DNA of 64,000 nucleotides from Anaerolineales bacterium UBA6055 (GTDB lineage: Bacteria > Chloroflexota > Anaerolineae > Aggregatilineales > Phototrophicaceae), in assembly GCA_002428985.1 (NCBI GenBank), contig DIYL01000038.1, positions 145,116 to 209,115 of the forward strand. Reading direction: 5' to 3'. Under the pieces are notes generated by a model. That model saw only the letters and a list, made by a program, of their open reading frames with translations. It searched no databases and had not been told where the DNA came from. The position numbers and the translations under genes were made by a program. Shown here piece after piece: positions 1-8,838 of this stretch; the first letter of the stretch is position 1; each line of letters begins with the position of its first letter.

Positions 1-2253
1 TATCCCGAGGACTTCTGCGACGCTCAGCATCACATCGGGTTCGCAGATTTCCTTAATTAAGGGCATAATCGCAGATAGGCATGTGAGCACGTCAGCTAAT
101 GGCAACGAGCGTAACTGCCACACCAATTGTCGCCATAAGTTAAACGACCGCCCTTTGTCGTTCACATTATTCACCCACATGGTAATACCCTGACCAACGT
201 ACTCTGTCCGTAACAACTGGTCGGTAATCAGCACAGCAGTCTCGATACCTTTTTCGAGGGCTGTTTGCATATCCGGTGGGATGTAATTATTATGATTGCT
301 ATCAGTCGATAATAGCGGGGTTAAGATGCGAATCGCACTGGCTTTATCATAGCCATCTTCAATCCCATTAATCGCTGCTTCGATTACACGTGCAAAATCT
401 TTCTGAGCGCGATCTGGCAAAAATGGAGCAAGCGACGCAATCATACTCGCACGATCATATCCATCTTCGATCTGATGTAATCGCGTCCATGCCTTTGCGA
501 TAAATGCCGCACGATTTTCGGGTGGGGAATTTTGCGCTAATGCCAGATATACATTAACTTTATCAAACGGATCAAAAAACCCATCAGCGATTGATTCTAC
601 CTCTTTAAAAACCGACTGTGGCAAATGAGGCATGATCGTGACGAATGCGCGTGCTTGTTTAAAGTCCAGCCGGATTGCCTTGGCACAAGCCAACAAGGCA
701 TTTTGCGCTTTATCAAGACGTTTATGATTTGCGAGCTTCGGCATTAACCCGATTAAGGCATTCATACGTTGACCGGGATTATTAATCTCTAGTGCAATAT
801 CAAGCGCTACTTGCAGGAGTTTATCAGGCAAATAGCCACCTAGCTGATTGATCGCCCGTGCCTTTGCATTTTCATTATCAATATTGCGTGTCGATTCCAA
901 CGCATTTGCAAGTGCTTGTTCTAATAATTCTTGCGGCAACAAATCAATCAAATCGACCAGTGCAGATACACGCTCTAAATAATGTGGCAAATTCGATGCA
1001 GCTGCTAGTGCATCACGTACGGTCTGATCTTGGGCAGATTTGGGCACATAATGGGCGAGAGCCGTCAACGCATGCACGCGTGTATCTTGCTTGACCATCG
1101 TATGGGCAACGGCGAGACTCGCTACTAACATATTAGACGGAAGATTTGGCGCAAGCTCTGCCAACAACATCGCACGGTCTTGTTCATTACTCAGACTATG
1201 CACCGCTGCTAATGCCTCACCTTGCAAATCATTGGTTAGGTGTGGTGCAATCGCAACCAATACTCGTGCCCGCACATGTCGGCGACTAATCCCAACAGAG
1301 ATTGCGAGTGCTTTGGCAAGAATCGCAGGAAATGTATCATTACTCGATGCAAAATCCAGATGGGGTGCAAACGCAATCAGAGCTTCGGCCCGGTCATCTT
1401 CGTTTTCGATAGTATTGATCGCATCAAGTGCCTCTTGCCGTAAACGTGGGCGCAAATCGGGCGGCATACTTTGTGCGAGAGCCGTTAATACTCGCGCACG
1501 ATCCGAGACATTCTCAATTTTCTCGGCAATCGTCAGTGCCTGCACAACAAGGTCATCTGGTACATCGGCTGCCATCGCCATTAAAGTTTTGACGCGCAAG
1601 TTATCCGTACCGAGTTCCTCTAATTCATTTAATACCCGACTAAATGTTCGTAAGCTGACTTCATACGGTAGATGCGGTGCAATAGCAACCAGACTCCGCA
1701 AACGAGACTCAGAATTTTTCATCCCTTCTGCTGTCCGTAAGATGTTCAACAGAGGCGTAGATGTGGCGGGTTCGTCATGCACAAGCGAGAGTAGCGGCGC
1801 AATCTGATAAATGGCGCGGGTACGCACAACAATATCCCCAATATAATTGACTTGTCCCCAAATTTCTTTGACAACATCATAAAAATCTTTAGGGGCGATA
1901 TAAATTGCCATACGTGATAGAAGCGAAATCCGTACATCAATATCTTCAACCTTTTGGATATCGCGTAAGAGTTGACGTACTTGTTGTTTGCCAAGTATAG
2001 GTGCAAGGGATTCCAATGCACTCAGGCGTGCTTGGGAGATATTCAACGGACGCGGATGATAAGGTTTACCCTCGGATTTCTGTCCATTGACCTGTGCCAA
2101 CGCTAACAGATACCGTAATTGTTGTGGAATCGCTGTCGTTCCTACATCCAATGACCGTTTTAAGGCTTGTTCAATTTGTTTGCGTCCCAGTCGTCCGGTA
2201 TTATCATTGGGCGGTTCTGGAGAATTGGGCGGGATAGATGCCGGTTGTGCCAT
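1..2253 (-). CDS. Long HEAT-like alpha-solenoid protein, 3' end beyond the window
   Basis: The minus-strand frame is open from an ATG at 2253 to the left edge (about 750 codons), so the carboxyl end is missing. After a short proline/asparagine-rich start (about 25 residues) the protein is a run of degenerate units of roughly 30-36 residues. Each unit has the flavour of an ED-x-x-x-RA turn followed by a helix ending in LAP-x-LP, and there are around eighteen units. This is typical of HEAT/ARM-like helical scaffolds that bind proteins; no catalytic motif is visible. Related units occur at the sensor end of some STAND ATPases, but no NTPase domain lies in the visible part. The ribosome binding site is weak. 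Function unknown; the repeat nature is clear. Confidence 0.8.
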   Translation of the reverse strand, partial: MAQPASIPPNSPEPPNDNTGRLGRKQIEQALKRSLDVGTTAIPQQLRYLLALAQVNGQKSEGKPYHPRPLNISQARLSALESLAPILGKQQVRQLLRDIQKVEDIDVRISLLSRMAIYIAPKDFYDVVKEIWGQVNYIGDIVVRTRAIYQIAPLLSLVHDEPATSTPLLNILRTAEGMKNSESRLRSLVAIAPHLPYEVSLRTFSRVLNELEELGTDNLRVKTLMAMAADVPDDLVVQALTIAEKIENVSDRARVLTALAQSMPPDLRPRLRQEALDAINTIENEDDRAEALIAFAPHLDFASSNDTFPAILAKALAISVGISRRHVRARVLVAIAPHLTNDLQGEALAAVHSLSNEQDRAMLLAELAPNLPSNMLVASLAVAHTMVKQDTRVHALTALAHYVPKSAQDQTVRDALAAASNLPHYLERVSALVDLIDLLPQELLEQALANALESTRNIDNENAKARAINQLGGYLPDKLLQVALDIALEINNPGQRMNALIGLMPKLANHKRLDKAQNALLACAKAIRLDFKQARAFVTIMPHLPQSVFKEVESIADGFFDPFDKVNVYLALAQNSPPENRAAFIAKAWTRLHQIEDGYDRASMIASLAPFLPDRAQKDFARVIEAAINGIEDGYDKASAIRILTPLLSTDSNHNNYIPPDMQTALEKGIETAVLITDQLLRTEYVGQGITMWVNNVNDKGRSFNLWRQLVWQLRSLPLADVLTCLSAIMPLIKEICEPDVMLSVAEVLGI

Positions 2254-2360
2254 TTTGTCTTGTCACATCATGTCGTTACATATGTCTATTGTATGCCTGT
2301 TTGTTACAAAACGACAACCCACTACTATTAAGATTTTTGGTTAGTATATTAAAACCTAAA

Positions 2361-2939
2361 CTATTGAACTACTTCAAGCGAAAATGCTCGGCAAAATCCC
2401 TGTCTCCGGTCTTCATAACAATGGTAGGTCATTTGCACCTGCGCCGACCAACGCTCATCCAAAATCATCCCACTGAGAACAAAGCCTGCCTTGAGCTTTG
2501 CCATAATCACAGGAGAGTTATTCGGCTGATGATGACTTGTTATACGTTCGTAGCCTAATGCTTTTAGATAGTTGATGAAATGATTCAAGAAGTGGCGATA
2601 AATCCCCCGCTGACGATATGCTGGCAAAACAGCACTATTGCTCATAAAAAATGTTTCGGGGTCATGCATCTCCCCATACGACCACCCGACAACAGTTTCA
2701 CCATCAAAAAACACAAAATATTCATGATGTGTTCCGGAAAAGACTTGGCGCAATGGTGTGAGGTTGTTATGTCGTTCTTTGGGCAATGTATATGCACCGA
2801 GGTCATCAAAGGGCGTAAAGACTTGATCAAAGTATGCACCAGTCAGATCAAAAAATGCTTGCCGTGTTGCAATTGGCTGAATTGTTATGTTGTTGTCCAA
2901 CGTCTGTGGATAATAAGTTGTGCGGATTGTCTCAAACAT
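2361..2939 (-). CDS. GNAT-family N-acetyltransferase
   Basis: A 192-residue protein. The acetyl-CoA loop is recognisable as LPAYRQRGIYRHFL near residue 110, preceded by the beta-strand pair HEYFVFFDGETVVGWSYGE and followed by the usual helix and an NNSPVIMAKLKAGF segment, as in other GNAT folds. The family transfers an acetyl group from acetyl-CoA to an amine; the substrate cannot be told from sequence. The start at 2939 has a good GGAGG ribosome binding site. It is divergent from the histidine kinase gene and stands alone on its strand. The fold is fairly certain, the substrate unknown. Confidence 0.8.
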   Translation of the reverse strand: MFETIRTTYYPQTLDNNITIQPIATRQAFFDLTGAYFDQVFTPFDDLGAYTLPKERHNNLTPLRQVFSGTHHEYFVFFDGETVVGWSYGEMHDPETFFMSNSAVLPAYRQRGIYRHFLNHFINYLKALGYERITSHHQPNNSPVIMAKLKAGFVLSGMILDERWSAQVQMTYHCYEDRRQGFCRAFSLEVVQ

Positions 2940-3097
2940 GCTCGCCTCCAGTGTTTTTGACTAAACTCAGTATAGGCAAACTCAAGGACAAAATTACCCC
3001 AATATGTGGTGTGTTTATGACCAATATGGTATTGTATTTATATCTTTGAAGTGATTAATTAAAATATCCTCACCAAGTAGGTACTCCAAGTTCATAA

Positions 3098-3160
3098 ATG
3101 AGTAGAATATGAGTAGCTTTTTCTCAAAATGCCAAATTTGATTATGAGCATTTATGAGTA
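3098..3160 (+). promoter_or_regulatory. Four phased ATGAGTA-type repeats upstream of the histidine kinase gene
   Basis: Copies of ATGAGTA lie at 3098-3104, 3109-3115 and 3154-3160, with one variant ATGAGCA at 3144-3150. Start-to-start distances are 11, 35 and 10 bp, close to whole helical turns. A TAGAAT box at 3188-3193 could be the -10 of the kinase promoter, which puts the repeats in activator position. Response regulators often bind such tandem sites; the binding protein is unknown. The rest of the 290-bp spacer between 2940 and 3229 shows nothing else. Confidence 0.45.
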
Positions 3161-3229
3161 ATTAATGAATTTCAAAGACGGGTGTGTTAGAATGGGAACA
3201 ATACATATCAATTTCCCAGGGGGGGAAGT

Positions 3230-4780
3230 GTGTTATTACCATTCGACTCCGACAATCATCAGATGCGCCCGGAGGCGGAACGGTTCGTCCAATCAGCCTT
3301 AGACGCACTATCAGCCCATATTGCAATCTTAAATGACAATGGTGAAATCATCGGTGTGAATTCAGCGTGGCGTAGTTTTGCGTCGCAAAATTCATTCAAA
3401 GATACCGAATCTGGCATCGGCTTGAATTATCTTGCTGTTTGCGATCGGTCGGCACAACTTAATTCACCAGATGCACCACTTGTCGCCAAAGGTATTCGGG
3501 ATATTATTTCTGGTCATGCCGAAGCATTTCAACTCGAGTACCCATGCCATAGTCCAACCGAAAAACGTTGGTTTGTTGTTCGTATTAGTAGTTTTCGTTG
3601 GGAAAGCGACCTACGTGTTATTGTCGCGCACCAAAACGTCTCAGAACTCAAAAACACACAAATCGAACTTGCCGAAAGTCAGAACCGCATCCAAGCTGTA
3701 TTGGATAACATAGCCAATGCAGTATTTACTGTCGCGCCGAACGGGCTTATTGAAACGTGTAATCCGGCGGCTATTCGTATCTTCGGGTATGATCCTGAAG
3801 AACTGATCGGCATGCCAATTACTGAATTAATGACCGAGCCATTTAACACACGCGGTACATTCCGCTTGCTCAATGGTGAACATGGGCATGAACTCATCGG
3901 TAAGCGTTGTGATGACAGTTTGTTCCCAATGTATTTCGGTCTCAATCGTATGAAGCTGGATGATGGTCAACTCTATACTGTAATCATTCAAGATATGACC
4001 GAACTCAAGCGGATGGAAGCTGAAATTGTCGAAAAAGAACGTATCAGCGTCGCACTCGACAAAGAACGCGAACTACGCGAACTTAAGAATCGTTTCTTGT
4101 CAATGATGTCTCACGAATTGAAGACGCCATTGGCATCGATTCGCCTATCGCATGATATGCTCAAACAATATAGTGATCGGGCAACCGAAGAAGAAAAAGC
4201 CCAATATTTAGACAATATTCAATTACAGGTCGAGCATTTGAACGAAATGGTTTCTGATGTAATGACCTTGAGCAAGTCTGAGCGGACTGAGCAAGGGTTT
4301 AATCCAGAAAGAACCGATCTGATCACTTACTGCCGTGATATTGTCGAAGCGTTTCTCATTAATCACTATCAAACCCACAATATTGTGTTCGATTGTCCTG
4401 ATAATGTGATTACAGCAGAATTCGACAAAAAATTATTGCGCCGTGCGCTGACTAACCTCATCGGCAATGCAATTAAGTATTCACCAGAGGGCGGTAGAGT
4501 CATGATTAAATTGTGGCGTGATGGCAGTGTCGCAAGAATTCAGGTAATCGACTCTGGTATTGGTATCCCAACAGAAGATGCAGAATATTTATTTGATGCA
4601 TTTCATCGGGCATCAAATGTCGGTGGTTTACCCGGTACAGGACTCGGGCTTGCGATTGCGAAACAAGCCGTTGACCTCCACGATGGGGAAATCGAGTTTG
4701 AAACAATCTCGGGTAAAGGCACAACTTTCACGATTACACTACCGCTTTTGGCAACTTCTGATCGTGAACATGAGGACTAG
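3230..4780 (+). CDS. PAS-PAS sensor histidine kinase
   Basis: A 516-residue soluble kinase with no membrane segment. A first PAS-like domain covers about residues 18-135 and a second about 150-260, followed by a coiled linker rich in E, K and R. The HisKA helix reads FLSMMSHELKTPLASIR with the phospho-acceptor at His295. The HATPase_c domain has the N box (NLIGNAIKYSPEGG), the G1 box (DSGIGIP) and the G2 box (GTGLGLAI). It should sense an intracellular signal through PAS and phosphorylate a response regulator, but none lies next to it. Translation starts at a GTG behind a very G-rich ribosome binding site. A perfect terminator follows. Confidence 0.93.
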   Translation: MLLPFDSDNHQMRPEAERFVQSALDALSAHIAILNDNGEIIGVNSAWRSFASQNSFKDTESGIGLNYLAVCDRSAQLNSPDAPLVAKGIRDIISGHAEAFQLEYPCHSPTEKRWFVVRISSFRWESDLRVIVAHQNVSELKNTQIELAESQNRIQAVLDNIANAVFTVAPNGLIETCNPAAIRIFGYDPEELIGMPITELMTEPFNTRGTFRLLNGEHGHELIGKRCDDSLFPMYFGLNRMKLDDGQLYTVIIQDMTELKRMEAEIVEKERISVALDKERELRELKNRFLSMMSHELKTPLASIRLSHDMLKQYSDRATEEEKAQYLDNIQLQVEHLNEMVSDVMTLSKSERTEQGFNPERTDLITYCRDIVEAFLINHYQTHNIVFDCPDNVITAEFDKKLLRRALTNLIGNAIKYSPEGGRVMIKLWRDGSVARIQVIDSGIGIPTEDAEYLFDAFHRASNVGGLPGTGLGLAIAKQAVDLHDGEIEFETISGKGTTFTITLPLLATSDREHED

Positions 4781-4817
4781 GCACGTTGTGATGTCCAATG
4801 AACAATTAAAGAGATGA

Positions 4818-4855
4818 AACAGACAAGGTTAAACTACCTTGTCTGTTTTGGTTTT
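4818..4855 (+). terminator. Rho-independent terminator after the histidine kinase gene
   Basis: A perfect 12-bp stem (AACAGACAAGGT pairing with ACCTTGTCTGTT) with a 6-nt loop is followed by a T-rich tail. It lies between convergent genes and could also serve the VOC gene on the other strand. Confidence 0.85.
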
Positions 4856-4876
4856 GACTACAATATATGAATCAAT

Positions 4877-5227
4877 CTAAGCTAATTGATAGTAAGATAA
4901 CCTGTTGCCAGCATTATCTTCAAAGTCGAAGTACTGTATTACACCGTCAACTCGCTCAATATCACCAATGTCTGGGCTAAGCATCTTCACTTTTTTGTGA
5001 ACAGTGTCTATATCTTGTGTCTCAAGCCGGATAATAGATCCACCGACTGTAAGGTCACCTGTATCATCAAGTTGTAGCCAAGTATTTTCTGATAGTTGCA
5101 TTTCGATTGTACCAGGTGCTGGCTCCATAGTCTCAACATCACCAAGTAGCGTCTTATACCAACCCAGCGCCTCTGTAACATCATCAACTGCAATGCCGAT
5201 TGTTATACTTTGAATTGCTTGTACCAT
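4877..5227 (-). CDS. VOC-family (glyoxalase-like) protein
   Basis: A 116-residue single-module protein starting with ITIGIAVDDVTEALGWYKTL, the usual first strand and helix of glyoxalase/bleomycin-resistance proteins. It ends with YFDFEDNAGNRLSYYQ, the last strand that carries a metal-binding or substrate position. Single-module VOC proteins work as dimers; substrates range from methylglyoxal adducts to antibiotics and cannot be assigned here. It lies 88 bp downstream of an AraC-type regulator on the same strand, an arrangement often seen for a regulator and its small target gene. Both are more AT-rich than the surroundings by eye. Confidence 0.8.
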   Translation of the reverse strand: MVQAIQSITIGIAVDDVTEALGWYKTLLGDVETMEPAPGTIEMQLSENTWLQLDDTGDLTVGGSIIRLETQDIDTVHKKVKMLSPDIGDIERVDGVIQYFDFEDNAGNRLSYYQLA

Positions 5228-5315
5228 TACGTTTATTATCCTTATATTTGTTATCTGCTATTTAAATCCTACAGTGGCAACAAACATAAGTATTGTAAAA
5301 ATGCGACAGCGTCGG

Positions 5316-6137
5316 TCATTGATAAAATTCTATAGACAATATCATTTCTTCATTTTCAAATTTAAAAAATTCCTTTGGAGTCATTCCAGTAAACTCTTTA
5401 AAGTCTTTGGTAAAATGCGCTTGATCATAATAGTCACTGTTGTAAGCAATATGTGACAGACTCTCTGAATGTTGATTAAGCATCATTTTTAAGGCAGTCT
5501 GTAATCGAATAACTTTACACAGTTGCTTCGGACTAATCCCGACTTGAGTTATGAATTTCCTCTCTAGGTGACGACGTTTTGACGCATCATTCTTTAGCAT
5601 TTCTTTAATGGAGATAGCACCACTGGTCAAAAACATCATATCAATAGTTGTCTTTACAATGCTGTCTATAGAGATTGGGTCAATTAGCATCTCAAATAGA
5701 AACGTTTCAACTATTGTTATTCTTGATTCTGTGTCTTTCGCACTAGATATTTTTTGTTCTAACTCGTTAGCACTTTCTTCACCAAACAAAACAGCCAACG
5801 GTGTTTCTTTGTTGGTTAATTCCTTGATAGATTTGGGAAGAAAATTCGCAAGGCCACTTGGATAAAAACAAACAGCAAAACTATTTACATAACCTGTTGG
5901 CTCTATAAAAAATGGTTCGGTGATTTGCCCTAACACCATTGAACGCGGCTGAATAATAAACTTATCCTCGGTTGTATACCGTTTAATATCATCTCCGAGA
6001 ATAAAAGCCATTTCCAAATAGCCAGCAGGGATAATACGTTGCTTTTGAGTTTCTGGCTGTGCTGGGACTTCTAAGGTCCAATAGCACTTCACAAGCGATT
6101 CTAAATCGGGGTGTGGTTGATATTCTCGATATTTCAT
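5316..6137 (-). CDS. AraC-family transcriptional regulator
   Basis: A 273-residue protein. The amino-terminal half (residues about 1-120) starts MKYREYQPHPDLESLVKCYW, the cupin-like sensor seen in many AraC proteins. The carboxyl half carries two helix-turn-helix units, the second reading YYDQAHFTKDFKEFTGMTP, the AraC signature. It has a good AAGGAG ribosome binding site 7 bp before ATG. It probably controls itself and the VOC gene just downstream. The effector is unknown. Low GC and lysine/isoleucine-rich codons suggest it could have been acquired, but this is only an impression. Confidence 0.9.
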   Translation of the reverse strand: MKYREYQPHPDLESLVKCYWTLEVPAQPETQKQRIIPAGYLEMAFILGDDIKRYTTEDKFIIQPRSMVLGQITEPFFIEPTGYVNSFAVCFYPSGLANFLPKSIKELTNKETPLAVLFGEESANELEQKISSAKDTESRITIVETFLFEMLIDPISIDSIVKTTIDMMFLTSGAISIKEMLKNDASKRRHLERKFITQVGISPKQLCKVIRLQTALKMMLNQHSESLSHIAYNSDYYDQAHFTKDFKEFTGMTPKEFFKFENEEMILSIEFYQ

Positions 6138-6461
6138 GGGCGATCTCCTTACAAATCAGCACTTTCGCCGACTTTTAGTCTGACACATTACAATTGATTT
6201 GCTCAAACCGAGTACAGATTGTTTTATAAACGCTTCAAAGCTTAGGCTAGATCTTACTGTTTTAGAGTTCGTCGAAATCAACTTTTATTATAATTGAAGA
6301 AATAATATGAACAGGATTGAATAATATTGTCTGTTTTTGATTCGGGCATCCCGCATAATAGATACAAGGTGAATTTTGTGAAATTTGGCGTGTGTTGTGT
6401 CACTTGTTTGCGGTAAGCTATGGATGCATTTTTCAGTTAGACAACTTAAAGGAACAACAAA
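6138..6461. other. Intergenic region between the AraC and Rieske genes
   Basis: This 324-bp divergent spacer is AT-rich. It must hold promoters for both flanking genes. No clear repeat, hairpin or small gene is seen; a TTGTGT box at 6395-6400 could be a -35 for the Rieske gene but has no good -10 partner. Confidence 0.4.
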
Positions 6462-7430
6462 ATGATTCAAGATCCGATTCTGCTAAACGACTGGCATGCA
6501 GTCCTGCCTGTAAGCGAACTGGATGAGAAGAATGGTGTAGCGGGTGCGCGCATCATGGGCGAAGACATCGTCATTTGGCGATCTGGAGATCAAATTCTAG
6601 CGTGGAAAGACCTGTGTATCCATCGCGGGACACGACTCTCGTTAGGCGAAGTTCGTGATGGCGATAAGCTGATGTGTCCATATCATGGCTGGACATACGA
6701 TAGTGATGGTCAATGTGTGAAAATTCCTGCGCACCCTGAACAAACCCCACCAACTAAGGCGAAAGCATTTACATATCACGCCGCCGTCAAATACGATATG
6801 GTGTGGGTCTGCCTTGGTGAACCAGAACACAAGATCCCTGTGTTTGAAGAATGGGAAGATGACTCTTACCGAAAAATTTTGTGTGGGTCGTACAAATTTA
6901 ATGCAGCAGGTCCACGCATGGTCGAAAACTTCCTTGATGTGGCACACTTTCCATTTGTCCACGAAAATATCCTCGGGACACAAGATCGTCCCGAAATCCC
7001 TGATTATGATGTTGTTACAGATGAAAACGGCGTGACTGCATCCGATATTCGCGTCTTCCAACCCAACCCAGACGGAACAGGTGTCCCCAATTGGGTGACC
7101 TATACTTATAAAGTATATCGTCCGTTAGTCGCTTATTTCCGCAAAGAAGCCGAGCAGAAATTTGCTATTTTGCTGATGGTGACACCCATCGAAGAACTAG
7201 AATCGCTCATGTGGATGTGGATGGTGATGACACATGGCGAAGGCACAGATGAGACCTTACGAGCCTTTCAGGATGAGATTGCATTACAAGATTTGCCGAT
7301 TGTCCAATCACAGCGTCCTGAACTCCTCCCGCTCGACCTACAAGATGAGTTACACTTACGTAGCGACAAAACAGCGATTGCCTACCGCAAATGGCTCAAT
7401 AACCTTGGGCTAACATTCGGTACAAGTTAA
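6462..7430 (+). CDS. Rieske non-heme iron oxygenase, alpha-subunit type
   Basis: A 322-residue protein. The Rieske [2Fe-2S] ligands are Cys52, His54, Cys72 and His75 (CIHRG and CPYHGW). The catalytic non-heme iron site follows as NFLDVAHFPFVHE, with the bridging Asp159 and ligands His162 and His167. This architecture is that of single-polypeptide ring-hydroxylating or demethylating oxygenases of the VanA/pheophorbide a oxygenase type, which need a separate reductase; none lies nearby. The substrate is unknown. AAGGA lies 8 bp before the ATG. Nudix and surE genes follow on the same strand and may be co-transcribed. Confidence 0.9.
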   Translation: MIQDPILLNDWHAVLPVSELDEKNGVAGARIMGEDIVIWRSGDQILAWKDLCIHRGTRLSLGEVRDGDKLMCPYHGWTYDSDGQCVKIPAHPEQTPPTKAKAFTYHAAVKYDMVWVCLGEPEHKIPVFEEWEDDSYRKILCGSYKFNAAGPRMVENFLDVAHFPFVHENILGTQDRPEIPDYDVVTDENGVTASDIRVFQPNPDGTGVPNWVTYTYKVYRPLVAYFRKEAEQKFAILLMVTPIEELESLMWMWMVMTHGEGTDETLRAFQDEIALQDLPIVQSQRPELLPLDLQDELHLRSDKTAIAYRKWLNNLGLTFGTS

Positions 7431-7461
7431 ACAAGACAATCAAACATATAGGGGCAAGCCA

Positions 7462-7893
7462 ATGAAACAGGGAATTGATTATGTGGGTGTAGGAGTCGGC
7501 GCAGTTGTCGTTAATGATGCGGGACAGGTCTTTCTGTCCCAACGTGGCGAACAAGCCAGCAATGAACGTGGAACATGGGAATTCCCCGGCGGAAAAGTCG
7601 AATTTGGTGCAACCCTCCATGACACACTCAAGCGCGAATTCATGGAAGAATATGGTATGACGATTGAGATCATCGAATTATTGAGTGTAGATGACCATAT
7701 CCTTGAGGATGAAGCACAACATTGGGTATCACCGACATTTATCGCTAAATCTGTTGGTAATGCCCCTAAAATCCTTGAGCCACATAAGTGTAGTGCCATC
7801 GGTTGGTTTGATATAGATAATCTCCCAAGTCCACTATCACTGATCACTCAATACAATGTACGGGATTATCGTGAAAAATTACGCGATATATAA
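7462..7893 (+). CDS. Nudix hydrolase with an altered Nudix box
   Basis: A 143-residue Nudix-fold protein of the ADP-ribose pyrophosphatase/MutT type. The box reads GGKVEFGATLHDTLKREF then MEEYGM. The REFMEE metal-binding core is intact, but the first glutamate of the consensus G-x5-E is alanine. The core residues bind the catalytic metal, so activity is still plausible. It starts 31 bp after the Rieske gene, probably in one transcript. The substrate is likely a nucleoside diphosphate derivative. Confidence 0.88.
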   Translation: MKQGIDYVGVGVGAVVVNDAGQVFLSQRGEQASNERGTWEFPGGKVEFGATLHDTLKREFMEEYGMTIEIIELLSVDDHILEDEAQHWVSPTFIAKSVGNAPKILEPHKCSAIGWFDIDNLPSPLSLITQYNVRDYREKLRDI

Positions 7894-7983
7894 GGAGATT
7901 TTTCGCCCACTTAAGCTATTCTTAATGTCATTACAATAGGATAAGATTGCTCGTTTAACTATTTTAATACCTAGGAACGTATC

Positions 7984-8817
7984 ATGAGTCAATCGAATAC
8001 ACCTATCATTCTGTTTACCAATGACGATGGCATTGAATCCCCCGGATTATGGGCTGCTGTCTCGGCATTTAAAGGTGTAGGGCGATTGCTCGTGGTCGCA
8101 CCGCGTGAGCAGCAATCGGGGATGGGGCGTAGTATGCCTGTTTATAGTGAAGGTCGCATCTACCCGTATGATGTGCCGATTGATTGCGATAATTGTGCTG
8201 CTTATGCTGTCGATGGTACACCAGCGCAAGCTGTTCAACACGGTGTCCTTGAATTATCAGAGTATAAACCTTCGTTGCTGGTATCTGGGATTAACTATGG
8301 GGAAAATACAGGTAATGGAGTCACGATTTCTGGAACAGTTGGTGCAGCTATAGAAGCAGCAAGCCTCGATATTAAGTCCATTGCAGTGAGCCAACAAACC
8401 CCTAAAGATTTACACCTCACCTATTCTGAAGAGGTCGATTTTAGTGTTGCTGCCCAAGTTACAGTCAAATTTGGGACGTGGTTGATGGAACATGACAGCC
8501 TACCCGATGATGTGGACCTACTAAAGATTGATGTACCTGCTGGCGCAACTGAAGATACCGAATGGCGCATGACTCGTCTATCACGTCGACGTGTCTATTG
8601 GCCAACACGCCCTGAGCGAGTCTCTATCCATGATACAGGTAAGCTCGGTTATACATTTAATGCTGATCCCGCTCAGGCAGAACCCGACAGTGATGTGTAT
8701 GCGCTCCTAAAAGACAAAGTCATCTCTGTCACGCCCATGAGCCTAGATATGACATCGCGCACCGATATGTTCCGTCTGCGCCAAATTGTCGAAGGTAAGC
8801 GTCAGTACGGCGGTTAG
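7984..8817 (+). CDS. surE: SurE 5'/3'-nucleotidase
   Basis: A 277-residue protein starting with IILFTNDDGIESPGLWA, where Asp14 and Asp15 are the metal ligands. The family motifs APREQQSGMGRS, VDGTPAQAVQHG and VSGINYGENTGNG follow in order. SurE removes phosphate from nucleoside monophosphates and short oligonucleotides and is linked to stationary-phase survival. Its length is slightly above the usual 250. The ribosome binding site (TAGGAA) is well placed. It is the last gene of the Rieske-Nudix-surE run. Confidence 0.95.
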   Translation: MSQSNTPIILFTNDDGIESPGLWAAVSAFKGVGRLLVVAPREQQSGMGRSMPVYSEGRIYPYDVPIDCDNCAAYAVDGTPAQAVQHGVLELSEYKPSLLVSGINYGENTGNGVTISGTVGAAIEAASLDIKSIAVSQQTPKDLHLTYSEEVDFSVAAQVTVKFGTWLMEHDSLPDDVDLLKIDVPAGATEDTEWRMTRLSRRRVYWPTRPERVSIHDTGKLGYTFNADPAQAEPDSDVYALLKDKVISVTPMSLDMTSRTDMFRLRQIVEGKRQYGG

Positions 8818-8838
8818 ACTTGACTTGGTAACAACAAA

